NCBI GenBank assembly: GCA_938028705.1
Contig: CALIZI010000021.1
Location: forward strand, 35,382-99,381
Length of the DNA: 64,000 bases
Reading direction: 5' to 3'
Source: an uncultured Saprospiraceae bacterium
GTDB lineage: Bacteria; Bacteroidota; Bacteroidia; Chitinophagales; Saprospiraceae
A program made the translations under genes and the position numbers. The stretch's first letter is position 1; each line of letters starts with the position of its first letter. The notes beneath the pieces were generated by a model. That model saw only the letters and a list, made by a program, of their open reading frames with translations. It was not told the DNA's origin and ran no database searches. Positions 14,658-24,462 of this stretch are shown here, one piece after another.

Positions 14658-16562
14658 TCAACTCATATACTCCCAAGCCGTCTCATAAGCCCCATGTTCT
14701 TCCACATAAGTCAAAAAATCTCCATAAAACTCATGCCCGCCAATCGTCGCACTATCGCCGATGACGATAAGTTTCTTTTTGGCGCGGGTCATGGCGACAT
14801 TCATGCGGCGGTAGTCGGAAAGGAAGCCGATTTCGCCCTTTGAATTGGAACGGACGAGGGAGATGTACATCACGTCGCGCTCTTGTCCCTGAAAGCCGTC
14901 GATGGTCGAAATGGTTACTTGGTCTTTGACGGGTTCGAGTTTGTCGAAGGTCGAAAATTCGGTTTTAATGTGTTCTACTTGAGCGCGATACGGGGAGATG
15001 ATGCCGATGCTTGGTTGTTCGTGGTCGTGGAATTGGTCGAGCAATTTGGCGAGGTGTTCGTAGAGGATGAGCCACTCGTCGGGGTTCATTTTGCTGCCCG
15101 ATTCGGGATTGACACGCTCCTCAAATCCGCAACCTGCCGTATCGACAAACACCAAAGGAATATCCGCCGCTAATTGGAGTTTCCAATGCTCTACGGCGAC
15201 ATCTGCAAGGAGTTGATTATCATAAAATTGTTGATTGGAGAAGCCCATGATGAGCGTATTCATGCGGTATTGTACATTAAGGAAATTGACGGTATCAAAT
15301 CGTTCCAAACCCTTCTCAATCAAGGTTTTGGCATAGCCTAATTTTTGTGCCTGATACGATTTTACGGTAGGCGGCAGTTGGAATGGGTCGCCTGCGAGGA
15401 TGACGCGATGCGCTCGCGTGAGGGGAATCCAAGTGGCGGCTTCGAGGGCTTGCGCGGCTTCGTCAATGACGACGGTATGGAATTTATGCTCGTCGAGTGT
15501 GCCATGTATCGTATTGATGAGGGTACACGCCACCACATCGGCAGCCGCGATAATTTGATGGATTAAGCTATCTTCAAGTTGACGCGCCCAGCCGCTGAGT
15601 TCGCCGGCTTCGCGGTAGAGTTCGTTGCGCTCGCGGCGGTCTGCGTGGGTGAAGGTGCGTTTGTATTTTCCGGCTTTGCGACGACATTCAGCGGCTTGTT
15701 GCTTTACTTTTTTGATGTTTTTGGATTCGGGATGTGCAGAGAGCCGTCCTTCTAAGGTATGTTCAATCAGTTTTTCATCGACCCGCGAGATATTGCCGAT
15801 ACGGACGACATTCAAGCCTTCATTCGAGAGTCTATCAACCATCAAGTCAACGGCGGCATTGCTGGCGGCGGTGACTAATATGCCATTTTCTTGCTTGCAT
15901 ACGAGTTTGATTGCCTGTACTAATGTGGTGGTTTTGCCCGTTCCCGGTGGTCCGTGTATGATGGCAACATCGTAGGCGGCGAGGATATTATTGATAGCGG
16001 CATTTTGAGATTGATTTAGGTTGGGGACTTCGATGTGATGGCTTAATTTTCGGAATTGCGGCTGTACTTTTCCCAGAAAAATATCGCGCAATTCTGCCAT
16101 GCGATTGCCTCGCGCTTTGATGATTTTTTTGAGGGCTTTTTCCATTTCCAAATACGTTTTTTCATCAAACATCAAATCAATACCAAGCAAACCGCGATTC
16201 ATCCATTGCGGTACGTCTTTACCACTCAATATGATTTTCATTTTGTTTTTGTCAATGTATTTTATGACACCGCCGCACTCTTTCGGTGTTTCTTTTTCTT
16301 CTTTTAAAAAAATATTGACGGGCATACCTGCGCGAAATTGGTGGGTTTCGTTGAGGTTGGCTACACGCTCGCCGATGACGTAGGCTCGCTCGCCATAAGT
16401 AAAGCCCGACTTCTGCACGACGAAGGGATGCCAACACCAGCCTTTTTCCTTTTTTTTCGCCAATGGTAATTTTAATACCATAGCGCGGTATTGCTCGAAA
16501 TCTTCCTTTTTTTCGATATACAGGGTTTCCAGTAATTGCTCTAATTCGGTGGTATCAGCCAT
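14658..16562 (-). CDS. UPF1/IGHMBP2-like superfamily 1 helicase
   Basis: 634 residues. An N-terminal beta-barrel-like accessory region (about 30-180) precedes the motor. Motif I is HGPPGTGKTTTLVQAIKL (residues ~202-219), motif II VIDEAAQALEAATWIPL, motif III ILAGDPFQLPPTV, motif IV QYRMN, motif V STIDGFQGQERDVMYISLVRS, and motif VI RRMNVAMTRAKKKLIVIGD. All motifs are intact, so it should be an active ATP-driven 5'-3' nucleic acid translocase of the IGHMBP2/SMUBP-2 type common in Bacteroidota. Its biological role there is not established; housekeeping RNA or R-loop handling is plausible. The DNA before the start codon (16563-16610) is a GATTCGTGATTCG word repeat. Confidence 0.92.
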   Translation of the reverse strand: MADTTELEQLLETLYIEKKEDFEQYRAMVLKLPLAKKKEKGWCWHPFVVQKSGFTYGERAYVIGERVANLNETHQFRAGMPVNIFLKEEKETPKECGGVIKYIDKNKMKIILSGKDVPQWMNRGLLGIDLMFDEKTYLEMEKALKKIIKARGNRMAELRDIFLGKVQPQFRKLSHHIEVPNLNQSQNAAINNILAAYDVAIIHGPPGTGKTTTLVQAIKLVCKQENGILVTAASNAAVDLMVDRLSNEGLNVVRIGNISRVDEKLIEHTLEGRLSAHPESKNIKKVKQQAAECRRKAGKYKRTFTHADRRERNELYREAGELSGWARQLEDSLIHQIIAAADVVACTLINTIHGTLDEHKFHTVVIDEAAQALEAATWIPLTRAHRVILAGDPFQLPPTVKSYQAQKLGYAKTLIEKGLERFDTVNFLNVQYRMNTLIMGFSNQQFYDNQLLADVAVEHWKLQLAADIPLVFVDTAGCGFEERVNPESGSKMNPDEWLILYEHLAKLLDQFHDHEQPSIGIISPYRAQVEHIKTEFSTFDKLEPVKDQVTISTIDGFQGQERDVMYISLVRSNSKGEIGFLSDYRRMNVAMTRAKKKLIVIGDSATIGGHEFYGDFLTYVEEHGAYETAWEYMS

Positions 16563-16674
16563 ATTGTCGTGATTCGTGATTCGTTGATTCGCGATTCGTT
16601 TTTACAATAAAAAATTGCTAACTCGTGCGAATCCAACTAATATGGCGAAGGTAGGGAATTATTGGGGAAAATGG

Positions 16675-16756
16675 ACTCGCCTTACATTTTTGGAAAATGC
16701 AAGGCGAGTAATACACGTTTTATTTGTAGAGTAAATTCATGAATTTGCTCTACGAA
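16675..16756. terminator. Two hairpins downstream of the LRR-like surface protein gene
   Basis: The first (16675-16709) has arms actcgccttacattttt and ggaaaatgcaaggcgagt, again with the ACATTTT core word. The second (16724-16756) has arms ttgtagagtaaattc and gaatttgctctacgaa. Both lie between the stop of the giant leftward gene and the start of the helicase. They may end the long transcript, although neither has a clear minus-strand U-run. Confidence 0.5.
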
Positions 16757-16762
16757 ATAATA

Positions 16763-19700
16763 TCAATCCACCAGAATTTTCTCATAAAAATCTTCTCCTT
16801 TGACTGTTATTTTAATGGTGTAAATGCCTTTGGCAAAGCCGGACACATCAATCGTATTATCTGTCAAGGCTGCGGTGATTTGTCTGCCTATGGAATCAAA
16901 AATGAGGATGCGCTCTATCGGTTGTTCATTCGTTTGAATGTATAATTTATCTTTGACCGGATTGGGATACACACTCACCTGTGTAAGTGCGTAACGCAAA
17001 CTCACGACATTGGAATAGGTAAACGCACCATCAAAATCTACCTGTCGCAGGCGGTAGTAGGAGGTGCCGAATAGCGGAGCGAGGTCGCGGTAGGTGTAGC
17101 TGTATGGATTGGTGGTCGTGCCTTGTCCGTCTTGCCAAGCGATTTTTTCCCATGCGATACCATCTTGGCTGCGTTGTATCTCGAAGCCTGCGTTGTTGGT
17201 TTCGGTGGCGGTGCGCCATTGGAGGAGGGCGGTTTTGTCTTGGAGGCGGACGCGGAGTGGTTCAATCATTTCGACAGGGAGACCACATAGATTGAGTATC
17301 TCTGTTGAGGAGTTACAATTCGGGGCGTTGTCGTAGATGTCTGATGTGCCGCCATCAGCTAAGTAGGTGCAAATATTGGGTAGTCCACAAAGAGAGAGGT
17401 TAGAGTTTGAGTGTATGTTTAAATTAGTTATAGTTGCAGGGTCGATATTTTCTAAACCTGTCAAATCGGTCAGTCCATTATTCGTAATAGATATACCTCC
17501 GTCAACAGAAGTTAAATTCGCCAGACTCATTAAGTCATCCAAATAATTATTGTTACTAATATTCAGGCTTCCGTTAATAGTAGTCAGATTATCTAAGTCC
17601 AAACTTGATATGGAATTATTTTGAATAGTCATACTCCCGGCAGAAGTCAGAGAATTTAATCCCAAACTCCATAATTTAATACTATTTTCAATAGTGACAC
17701 TACCGGAAATAGTGGTTATATTTCCTAAACCTGCTAAACTGAATAGACGGGTATTATAAGAAATGTGTAAAAAACTAAGGGAAGTCACATATTGAAAAAT
17801 TGGCAAATTTATTATATCGTCACTGGTATTGTAAGTGAAAGTGAACCCTCCTCCGATGGAAGTTATATTTCGTATTGCCTCTAGATTGTATAAGCTAGAA
17901 TTGTTTGAGATAGTCACATTACCCCCGACAGTAGTTAGATCATTTAGCCCCACTAATTTTTGTAAATTATAATTATTAGTAATAATTAAATCTCCCCCAA
18001 TAGAAGTTATACTAGGAGTAGTTGTCAGCCCTCCTTCCAAACTATTATTATTCGAAATCCGTAAATCTTCTCCGATAAAAGTTGGGTTAAAACCAATGAT
18101 GTGAGCCAAACTATTATTACCGATAATAATCAGAGAAGCCCCGATAGAATCAAGACTAGATAATCCTCCCAAATTGACTAGCGCATTATTGTTAATAATT
18201 TCCAGAGAATCAGTAGCCGTTATATTATTCAACCCCGCTAAACTTGTTAAAGTACCATTGTTTGCGATCCGCAAGTTTCCACTAATTGAAGTGAGTTGAC
18301 CCAAGCCACTAAGACTCATTATAGAATTATTATCTACTCCTTCTATTATGAGTTCTCCCGATAGTTTAGTACAGTTGGGATAATTGGCAGCAAATGCGTC
18401 AATCTGTGCCTGAAGGCTAAATACAATATCACCTGTCGGGCATTGATTGTTGCCAAGAGAGATGTCACAGCTTTCTGAAACTTCTGTAATGCTATTGCAA
18501 TCGGGAGCATTGTTGGAGATGTCCGCAATACTTCCATTTTCCAAGTAAATACATATACCTTCAATGCCGCATATATTCAAGGCAGTATTATCTCTGACTA
18601 CTAAAAGCGTAAGTGTTGTATAGTCCAGATTTTCTAGCCCAGTAAAGTCGGTCAGCAAAGTATTATTCTCAATCCATAAATACCCGCCAATAGAAGTGAT
18701 TTGGCTGAGTCCATTGAGGTTGGAAATATCAGTGGAGTTGACGATCATTACATTACCCGCTATTGCTGTGCAACCGGGGTTATTAATGGCAAAATTATCT
18801 ATTTGTGCCTGTGAAATAAAGATGATTAAATCGTCAGAACAGGAAGGTGGCGAGTTATCACACAAAGCGGAGACCTCCTCTGTATTGGCACAGCCCGGTG
18901 CATTATTCGAAGCACTGAAATTTCCCTGATTTTGTATGTAATTACAAATGCTTGTCAGATTGCAAAAGGATAGGTCGGGATTATCTTCGATACGCATACT
19001 TGTTATACCTGACATATCAAGGGTTTCTAATCCGTTTATATCATTGAGTATATTGTTACCTATAATATTTAGTCCGCCATTTATGGTTGTCAGGTTGCTT
19101 AATTCGCCAAAATTGGTGAATAAATAATTAGATGTAATCCAAAAATCTTCACCAATAGAAGTAATATTATTCAAGCCGATCAAAGTAGTCAAGTTGTAAT
19201 TACTCCCAATCGACAAATCTCTACCAATAGAGGTAACATTATCCAAGCCAACTAAATCCGTCAATTTATTATTTCTTCTAATCCAGAAATCTCTACCAAT
19301 AGAAGTAATATTCTCCAAGCCTGTCAAAGTCGTTAAGTTAGCATTGTCCCTAATCAACAAATCTCTACCAACAGAAGTAATATTCTCCAAGCCGGTCAAA
19401 GTCGTTAAGTTGCTATTATACTGAATACGCAAATCTCCACTAATGGAAGTAATATTCTCCAAGCCGGTCAAATCTGTCAAGTTATTATTATTATCAATAG
19501 TCAAACTCCAAACAGAAGTAATATTCTCCAAGCCTGTCAAAGTCGCTAAGTTATCATTACTTCGAATAGTCAAAGATCCAACAGAAGTAATATTTTCCAA
19601 TCCGGTCAAAGTCACCAAGTTATCATTACTCTCAATCCTCAAATATCCACCAACAGAAGTAATATTGTCCAAGCTGGTCAAATCCGTCAAGCTATTATTA

Positions 19701-20374
19701 TTCCAAATCCACAAATCTCCACCAACAGAAGTAATATTTTCCAATCCGGTCAAAGTCGTCAAGCTACTATTAGCCCGAATACTCAAATATCCACCAACAG
19801 AAGTAATATTTTCCAATCCGGTCAAACTCGTTAAGTTATTATTACTTCGAATAGCCAAAGCTTCACTAACAGAAGTAATATTCTCCAATCCGGTCAAAGT
19901 CGTTAAGTTATAATTACTCTCAACCACCAATCCACCGATGGTATTCAGATTTTCTAATGCAGTCAAAGTCGTCAAGTTATAATTATCCTCAATCACTAAA
20001 TATTCACCAATAGAAGTAATATTCTCCAAGCCTATCAAAGTCGTCAAGTTATTATTACTCTCAATCTTCAAAGCTTCACTAACAAAAGTAATATTCTCCA
20101 GTCCGGTCAAATCTGTCAAGCTATCATTATCATCAACCTCCAAACGTCCACCAACAGAAGTAATTTGATTAAGTCCGGCTAATGAGGTAATAGGACTGCT
20201 GTTGTTGTCATTAATAGTAAGATCCCTAAGTATCTCCGTACATCCCGGATAATTCGCTGCAAAGTCATCTATCTGCTGCTGTGAGCTAAATGTAATATTA
20301 CCCGTCGGGCATTGCGCTTGTATCACAGCACAAAAGAGGAATAAAGTAAAAATAGATGGTATAATTTTTTTCAT
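16763..20374 (-). CDS. Giant LRR/receptor-L-like secreted repeat protein with T9SS tail
   Basis: 1203 residues. Signal peptide MKKIIPSIFTLFLFCAVIQA. Three modules each open with a header of the form CP.G.I.FS.Q.QID.FA.NYP.CT (residues ~22, ~506 and ~640). They continue with 22-24-residue repeats of the form LTTLTGLENITSVGGDLWI, and end in a Cys-containing cap (LSFCNLTSICNYIQ). The first module has about 17 near-identical repeats. This is the beta-solenoid pattern of receptor-L/LRR-like surface proteins. The tail has an FN3-like part (LLQWRTATETNNAGFEIQRS) and a T9SS sorting domain (YPNPVKDKLYIQT ... GIYTIKITVKG). A cell-surface adhesion or binding role is likely. At DNA level the repeats at 19140-20110 are so alike that slippage or recombination should change their number. 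Confidence 0.88.
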   Translation of the reverse strand: MKKIIPSIFTLFLFCAVIQAQCPTGNITFSSQQQIDDFAANYPGCTEILRDLTINDNNSSPITSLAGLNQITSVGGRLEVDDNDSLTDLTGLENITFVSEALKIESNNNLTTLIGLENITSIGEYLVIEDNYNLTTLTALENLNTIGGLVVESNYNLTTLTGLENITSVSEALAIRSNNNLTSLTGLENITSVGGYLSIRANSSLTTLTGLENITSVGGDLWIWNNNSLTDLTSLDNITSVGGYLRIESNDNLVTLTGLENITSVGSLTIRSNDNLATLTGLENITSVWSLTIDNNNNLTDLTGLENITSISGDLRIQYNSNLTTLTGLENITSVGRDLLIRDNANLTTLTGLENITSIGRDFWIRRNNKLTDLVGLDNVTSIGRDLSIGSNYNLTTLIGLNNITSIGEDFWITSNYLFTNFGELSNLTTINGGLNIIGNNILNDINGLETLDMSGITSMRIEDNPDLSFCNLTSICNYIQNQGNFSASNNAPGCANTEEVSALCDNSPPSCSDDLIIFISQAQIDNFAINNPGCTAIAGNVMIVNSTDISNLNGLSQITSIGGYLWIENNTLLTDFTGLENLDYTTLTLLVVRDNTALNICGIEGICIYLENGSIADISNNAPDCNSITEVSESCDISLGNNQCPTGDIVFSLQAQIDAFAANYPNCTKLSGELIIEGVDNNSIMSLSGLGQLTSISGNLRIANNGTLTSLAGLNNITATDSLEIINNNALVNLGGLSSLDSIGASLIIIGNNSLAHIIGFNPTFIGEDLRISNNNSLEGGLTTTPSITSIGGDLIITNNYNLQKLVGLNDLTTVGGNVTISNNSSLYNLEAIRNITSIGGGFTFTYNTSDDIINLPIFQYVTSLSFLHISYNTRLFSLAGLGNITTISGSVTIENSIKLWSLGLNSLTSAGSMTIQNNSISSLDLDNLTTINGSLNISNNNYLDDLMSLANLTSVDGGISITNNGLTDLTGLENIDPATITNLNIHSNSNLSLCGLPNICTYLADGGTSDIYDNAPNCNSSTEILNLCGLPVEMIEPLRVRLQDKTALLQWRTATETNNAGFEIQRSQDGIAWEKIAWQDGQGTTTNPYSYTYRDLAPLFGTSYYRLRQVDFDGAFTYSNVVSLRYALTQVSVYPNPVKDKLYIQTNEQPIERILIFDSIGRQITAALTDNTIDVSGFAKGIYTIKITVKGEDFYEKILVD

Positions 20375-20653
20375 AATTCAAAATTTACAGATGAAGAAAT
20401 TGTGTATGGTTGTAAATCTTGAATTAAAGGTACAGGCATTTAAGGGTAAAAAAAAGGAACGGTTTGGGGTGTTTTTACAAATCAAAAATTAGCTATCTTA
20501 AAATATTGATAATCAAACTTTTATGTATAAAATATTTAATTTAATTTTAAAAAAGGTATCGTAAAAAGTGGTCATAAGGAGATTTTTTTTGGTATTTTTC
20601 TGAATGTAAGGCAATTTTATAAACTGCTCTAAACGAGCAGAAGCAAAACCAAC

Positions 20654-21862
20654 TCAATCCCTAATATCACCGATAATTTCGACTTGGCTATCGTCCTTAA
20701 TATTCATCGTAGGTTTGCCCTGATACATGGAGATTTCTCCGGTGACGCAGATTTGTTTGCCTTTGAGGGCTTTGTCGGGAGCGTAGCTAAAGTTGTTGCG
20801 ATTGTCTTTCCAGATAGATACGCTGAAAAGTTGGTTGGGAAATTTTTTGTCTAAATTGAGGAAGGTCGCGCCGGATTTTTTACTGTATTTTGTAGCAACC
20901 ACCGTACCACAGACGGTAATCGTTTTGCCTTCGTGCAGTCGCGCCTGAACGGTGTTGTATTTTCCGTCGGGCAGTGGCGGACGCAAGGGCGCAACATCCG
21001 TAATAACACCGTCTTTTGAGGTTTCAGTCGTCCATTTATTGAAGTTAAAACGGGCTTCGTATTTTTCATCCAGATTCGGGAAAAAATCAATGCCTGTAAT
21101 TGCTTCAATGCTGTCTATCGGCACTGCATAGCTCTCCAAAGGATATGCACATTCGGCATTGGGAAGCAAGAAACCGATGGCTTGTTTTTTCTCTTCGTCT
21201 AAGGCAATTTTATAATACAATTTAGGCACACTGACTTGATTATCACCGATTTGTGGCAAGCCTTTCGTCAATACACCTCCTGCAACTACGTGTACCTGTC
21301 TGCCCCTGCTGATGACATAATTCCGAACAAAACCTTCCAATTCCGCCCATCGTTCACGATTGAGTTCGGCAAGTTGCGGACTCATATTTGAATATAAATA
21401 AGACTCGCTGATACCCGTTTTTGTCCAACGAAAATCCGCCGAAGGCGCAATATGCCCCCTGTCGTAACCGGTGTACCAATAGTCGTCTTTTACCGCCGAG
21501 CCGGTCTTGATTTTATCATCTTCGCGGAAGTCATTGGTACGACTAAGATTACCCGTAGTGACTTCGGGAATGACGATGTGCGCTACCCAAGCCGCTTGTT
21601 CGTGTTGTTCATTATAGCATAAGGTCAGTGCTTCGTGTTCAACGATTTGGCATTTGGATTTGGACTTCGGATAGCCTGTGGCTTGAAGGTCATCTTTTAC
21701 TTTTTGGAGCAAAAGGATTTCTTGTTGGGCAAGGATTTGAGCTTGTTGTTTTTCGAGTGCTTTGAGCAATTGTTTGTTCTCTTCTATTTGCCGGGCAGTG
21801 TTTTGACCGAAAACATCAGAGCATACAAGCATCAGGGTTATCACAATCACGTACTTAAACAT
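20654..21862 (-). CDS. Exported DNA/RNA non-specific endonuclease fused to an OB-fold domain
   Basis: 402 residues from the ATG at 21862, which starts a signal peptide (MFKYVIVITLMLVCSDVFGQ). An upstream ATG at 21892 would add ten residues. A Gln-rich coiled segment (21-55) precedes the beta-beta-alpha-metal nuclease domain, with the catalytic DRGHIAPSADF (His137) and the following SYLYSNMSPQ...NRERWAELE metal-binding helix. It should cleave DNA and RNA outside the cytoplasm for nutrition or defence. Residues about 305-395 (ARLHEGKTITVCGTVVAT ... LKGKQICVTGEISMY) fit an OB fold of the nucleic-acid-binding type. The nuclease-OB fusion is uncommon. No T9SS tail is seen, so it may stay in the periplasm. 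Confidence 0.88.
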   Translation of the reverse strand: MFKYVIVITLMLVCSDVFGQNTARQIEENKQLLKALEKQQAQILAQQEILLLQKVKDDLQATGYPKSKSKCQIVEHEALTLCYNEQHEQAAWVAHIVIPEVTTGNLSRTNDFREDDKIKTGSAVKDDYWYTGYDRGHIAPSADFRWTKTGISESYLYSNMSPQLAELNRERWAELEGFVRNYVISRGRQVHVVAGGVLTKGLPQIGDNQVSVPKLYYKIALDEEKKQAIGFLLPNAECAYPLESYAVPIDSIEAITGIDFFPNLDEKYEARFNFNKWTTETSKDGVITDVAPLRPPLPDGKYNTVQARLHEGKTITVCGTVVATKYSKKSGATFLNLDKKFPNQLFSVSIWKDNRNNFSYAPDKALKGKQICVTGEISMYQGKPTMNIKDDSQVEIIGDIRD

Positions 21863-22409
21863 AAATATATTTTTAATAAAAATAAATTTCATTATACATA
21901 TCCAAAGTGAATCGACATCTATTAACGAACAGGCAAAAGACTTGCCAATTTACCGGAATAAAAAACAGCATATCATGGTTGAAAGTCAGGTTTCAAACAC
22001 TCATTTATCAGTGCGTAGAAATGAATGTTTTGTTGAAGAAGTTTTTAGTAGTTTTTGTAAATTCATTATACTTCAAATGTACAAAAAAACGAGCAGTTTT
22101 TCAAGTCCATCATTTAAGTCTGTTTTATAATTTTTTATTTTATTAAAATTGTTTATCTTTTTAAAGAACTAATAATCAATATTTTAAAAAATTATTTTTC
22201 TCAATAAAAATATATACCTATCTATTTTGCTCTCACATCAATGATATGTGAAGCCTACATCTATTTAATGTCATTTTTTTGATGTCATTTTATTTAAAAA
22301 AACACAATAGGGTATTTTTATGTTTTTAAAAAATAAGCATTTAAACACTTTTAATTATACTGTTTCAAAAATTTGTTGTCAATAAAAACAAAAAAATGTA
22401 ATCAAATAG
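21863..22409. other. AT-rich spacer between divergent genes, no gene seen
   Basis: About 550 bp between the nuclease gene (leftward) and the CoiA-like gene (rightward). Very AT-rich from 22120 on, with no stable hairpin or coding frame that I trust. It should contain both promoters. Confidence 0.5.
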
Positions 22410-22440
22410 TTGTGTTTGTCATTTTTTTGTTTTACTTTTG
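22410..22440 (+). promoter_or_regulatory. Bacteroidota-type promoter for the CoiA-like gene
   Basis: TTG at 22410-22412 and TACTTTTG at 22433-22440 fit the -33 and -7 (TAnnTTTG) elements with a 20-bp gap. Transcription would start near 22446, which favours the ATG at 22464 over the one at 22443. Confidence 0.55.
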
Positions 22441-22463
22441 TAATGAATCAAATTTTAAATAGC

Positions 22464-23123
22464 ATGATTACCCGCAACGTAAATGCAGATGTACAAAATT
22501 TTCGGATGAATGAAATTTATAATTTCAATACCGGAAAAATCGAACAAGCCGATTATTGGCTCAAGCAAAGTCCTATGGTGCTGAATAAGCTCAAAGCGGC
22601 AATTCAGAACAATAAAAAATCTTATGGTTGTCCGTTTTGCAAAACACCGCTTGTATTGAAGATGGGCGATAAAAAACACGCACATTTTTCGCATGTTCAA
22701 AGAGAGGATGGTATAGATTGTAAATTGTGTAGAAGTGTAGAACAACTATCAAAGGCTAACTTCACTGCACCCGCTGAGAAGGAACCTGCACTACATACAT
22801 GGACGAGTACGCCCGTTTTAAATCTGCCGTTTTTTAACAGTACGGCTACGGCAAGTCCTTATATACATACACTTGCGGAAACGGAGGAAACACCCAAAAA
22901 AGATTATGCTTCAATGAGTGATACAGAGGTGATTAAATTGGTTTTTGAAAATAAAGTCAGTCGTACATTGATTAGTTTGAAAAACCGCGTAAGTGATTTG
23001 ATTTTAGAAGGTTATAATTTACCAAAAAATTTAATAGAAATATTAGAACTAAGAGGTTGCGTGAAGAAAATGACGGCAAATTTGAGCCAAGTGCATTATC
23101 AAAAAGCAATCTTTGAATCCTAA
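22464..23123 (+). CDS. CoiA-like zinc-finger protein, function unclear
   Basis: About 219 residues. The start at 22464 (MITRNVNADVQNFRMNEIYN) is preferred because a -7 promoter box ends at 22440; ATG 22443 is the alternative. Residues ~35-95 hold a CoiA-type zinc ribbon: YGCPFCKTPLVLKMG, then KKHAHFSH and a further C..CRSVEQLSK. CoiA-like and similar proteins often fuse this ribbon to a nuclease, but here the C-terminal half (TSTPVLNLPFFNS... and IKLVFENKVSRTLISLKNRVSD) shows no nuclease motif. No competence genes are adjacent. DNA or RNA binding through the zinc ribbon is the only supported inference. Confidence 0.65.
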   Translation: MITRNVNADVQNFRMNEIYNFNTGKIEQADYWLKQSPMVLNKLKAAIQNNKKSYGCPFCKTPLVLKMGDKKHAHFSHVQREDGIDCKLCRSVEQLSKANFTAPAEKEPALHTWTSTPVLNLPFFNSTATASPYIHTLAETEETPKKDYASMSDTEVIKLVFENKVSRTLISLKNRVSDLILEGYNLPKNLIEILELRGCVKKMTANLSQVHYQKAIFES

Positions 23124-23126
23124 TTT

Positions 23127-23216
23127 TGGGAATTAGGATATTTGGAAATTCGGTTTATCAATTTCAAATCATCATTTTATCTAATATCCCAATTCTCCAA
23201 TACCTAAAGTTCCAAT
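23127..23216. repeat. Imperfect palindrome starting at a stop codon (GGGAATTAGG word)
   Basis: The arms attttgggaattaggatatt and aatatcccaattctccaata pair imperfectly just after the stop of the CoiA-like gene. The same word forms the outer arms of the nested palindrome at 58935-59301. Confidence 0.6.
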
Positions 23217-23386
23217 GGCTTATAGTTAATAGTTAATAAATTGAGTAGCAGACACATACTTCCTCGTGTCTGTTACTTTTCTCAACAAACAACAAACAAT
23301 AAAAACCTTGAACCGCTGAGTAACTGATTATAATTGAGTGTTGATAGCCTTGATGTTCTTAGTTGCTCGGTAGTTCGAGGTTTTTT

Positions 23387-23430
23387 TCATCACAAAAGCA
23401 TTGGGTTTAAACCCAATGCTTTTGTGATGA
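23387..23430. repeat. 44-nt perfect palindrome between convergent genes
   Basis: The arms tcatcacaaaagcattgggt (plus tt) and the exact complement are 22 bp each. It lies between the CoiA-like gene and rfbA, which converge. A run of T's precedes it on the plus strand and a weak one follows, so it could act as a two-way terminator. Confidence 0.7.
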
Positions 23431-23449
23431 AGGGGTTTTTGTAATTTAT

Positions 23450-24313
23450 CTAACTTTTCAATAAACTCAACAAATACTCACCATAACCACTTTTGCGTAA
23501 GCGATGTGCTTGTGCGCTCAATTCTTCATCATTGATAAAGCCCATTTCGTAAGCAATTTCTTCGGGGCAACCGATTTTCAAACCCTGCCTTTCTTCAATA
23601 ACCTGTATGTACTGCCCGGCTTGCATTAGGGATTGATGCGTACCTGTATCGAGCCATGCCGTACCTCTGTCGAGCAGACCAACACTGAGTTTTCCCTGTT
23701 CCAAATAATGCTTATTGACATCAGTGATTTCATACTCACCACGCGCACTGGGTTTGAGGTTTTTGGCGACTTCTACTACCGAATTGTCATAAAAATACAA
23801 GCCCGGAACGGCATAATTGGACTTAGGTTTCTCAGGTTTTTCTTCTATGGAAAGGGCTGTAAAATTTTTATCAAATTCCACCACGCCATACCGCTCAGGG
23901 TCAGAAACAGGATAAGCAAAGACGACTCCGCCTTCGGGGTCGGCACTGTTTTGCAGGAGGGTTTTTAAGCCCGTGCCATAAAAAATATTGTCACCCAAAA
24001 TCAAAGCCGCTTTATCATCACCAATAAATTCTTCGCCCAGTACAAATGCCTGCGCCAAACCATTGGGGTCAGGTTGTTCCTTATAACTCAGTTTGCAACC
24101 AAATTGTGAACCATCTTTGAGTAATTTTTCAAAATTGGGCAAATCATAGGGCGTAGAAATGATAAGAATTTCATTGATACCTGCCATCATCAGTGTAGAG
24201 AGCGGGTAGTAAATCATGGGTTTGTCATAAACAGGCATCAATTGTTTACTTACTGCCAAGGTCAGGGGAAACAGTCTTGTGCCGAGTCCTCCGGCGAGAA
24301 TAATTCCTTTCAT
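23450..24313 (-). CDS. rfbA: Glucose-1-phosphate thymidylyltransferase
   Basis: 287 residues from the ATG at 24313; an in-frame ATG at 24382 would add 23 residues before the conserved start. The protein opens [18 protein letters not shown], the nucleotide-binding signature, with [20 protein letters not shown] (sugar site), LGDNIFYG (metal Asp) and [17 protein letters not shown]. It joins glucose-1-phosphate and dTTP into dTDP-glucose, the first step towards dTDP-rhamnose and related sugars for surface polysaccharides. The length matches RfbA/RmlA. rfbB, rfbC and rfbD are not next to it, so the pathway genes must be elsewhere. Confidence 0.95.
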   Translation of the reverse strand: MKGIILAGGLGTRLFPLTLAVSKQLMPVYDKPMIYYPLSTLMMAGINEILIISTPYDLPNFEKLLKDGSQFGCKLSYKEQPDPNGLAQAFVLGEEFIGDDKAALILGDNIFYGTGLKTLLQNSADPEGGVVFAYPVSDPERYGVVEFDKNFTALSIEEKPEKPKSNYAVPGLYFYDNSVVEVAKNLKPSARGEYEITDVNKHYLEQGKLSVGLLDRGTAWLDTGTHQSLMQAGQYIQVIEERQGLKIGCPEEIAYEMGFINDEELSAQAHRLRKSGYGEYLLSLLKS

Positions 24314-24462
24314 ACTTTTTCGTTCAGTTTTGATTTGTATCAGGTAGTTGGTATCACGACAGATATTAGTTTGCAAGCTCAATATCCAATTATCTTAATA
24401 CCTTTGTTTAAAATTCACAAATAACGTTTACTTTGACGGGAAAATAGGGAAATAATAACAAC

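Noticed and set aside
23387..23430. A classical two-way intrinsic terminator
   Set aside because: The palindrome is perfect but the U-run is on the wrong side for one gene and weak for the other, so only a palindrome is claimed.
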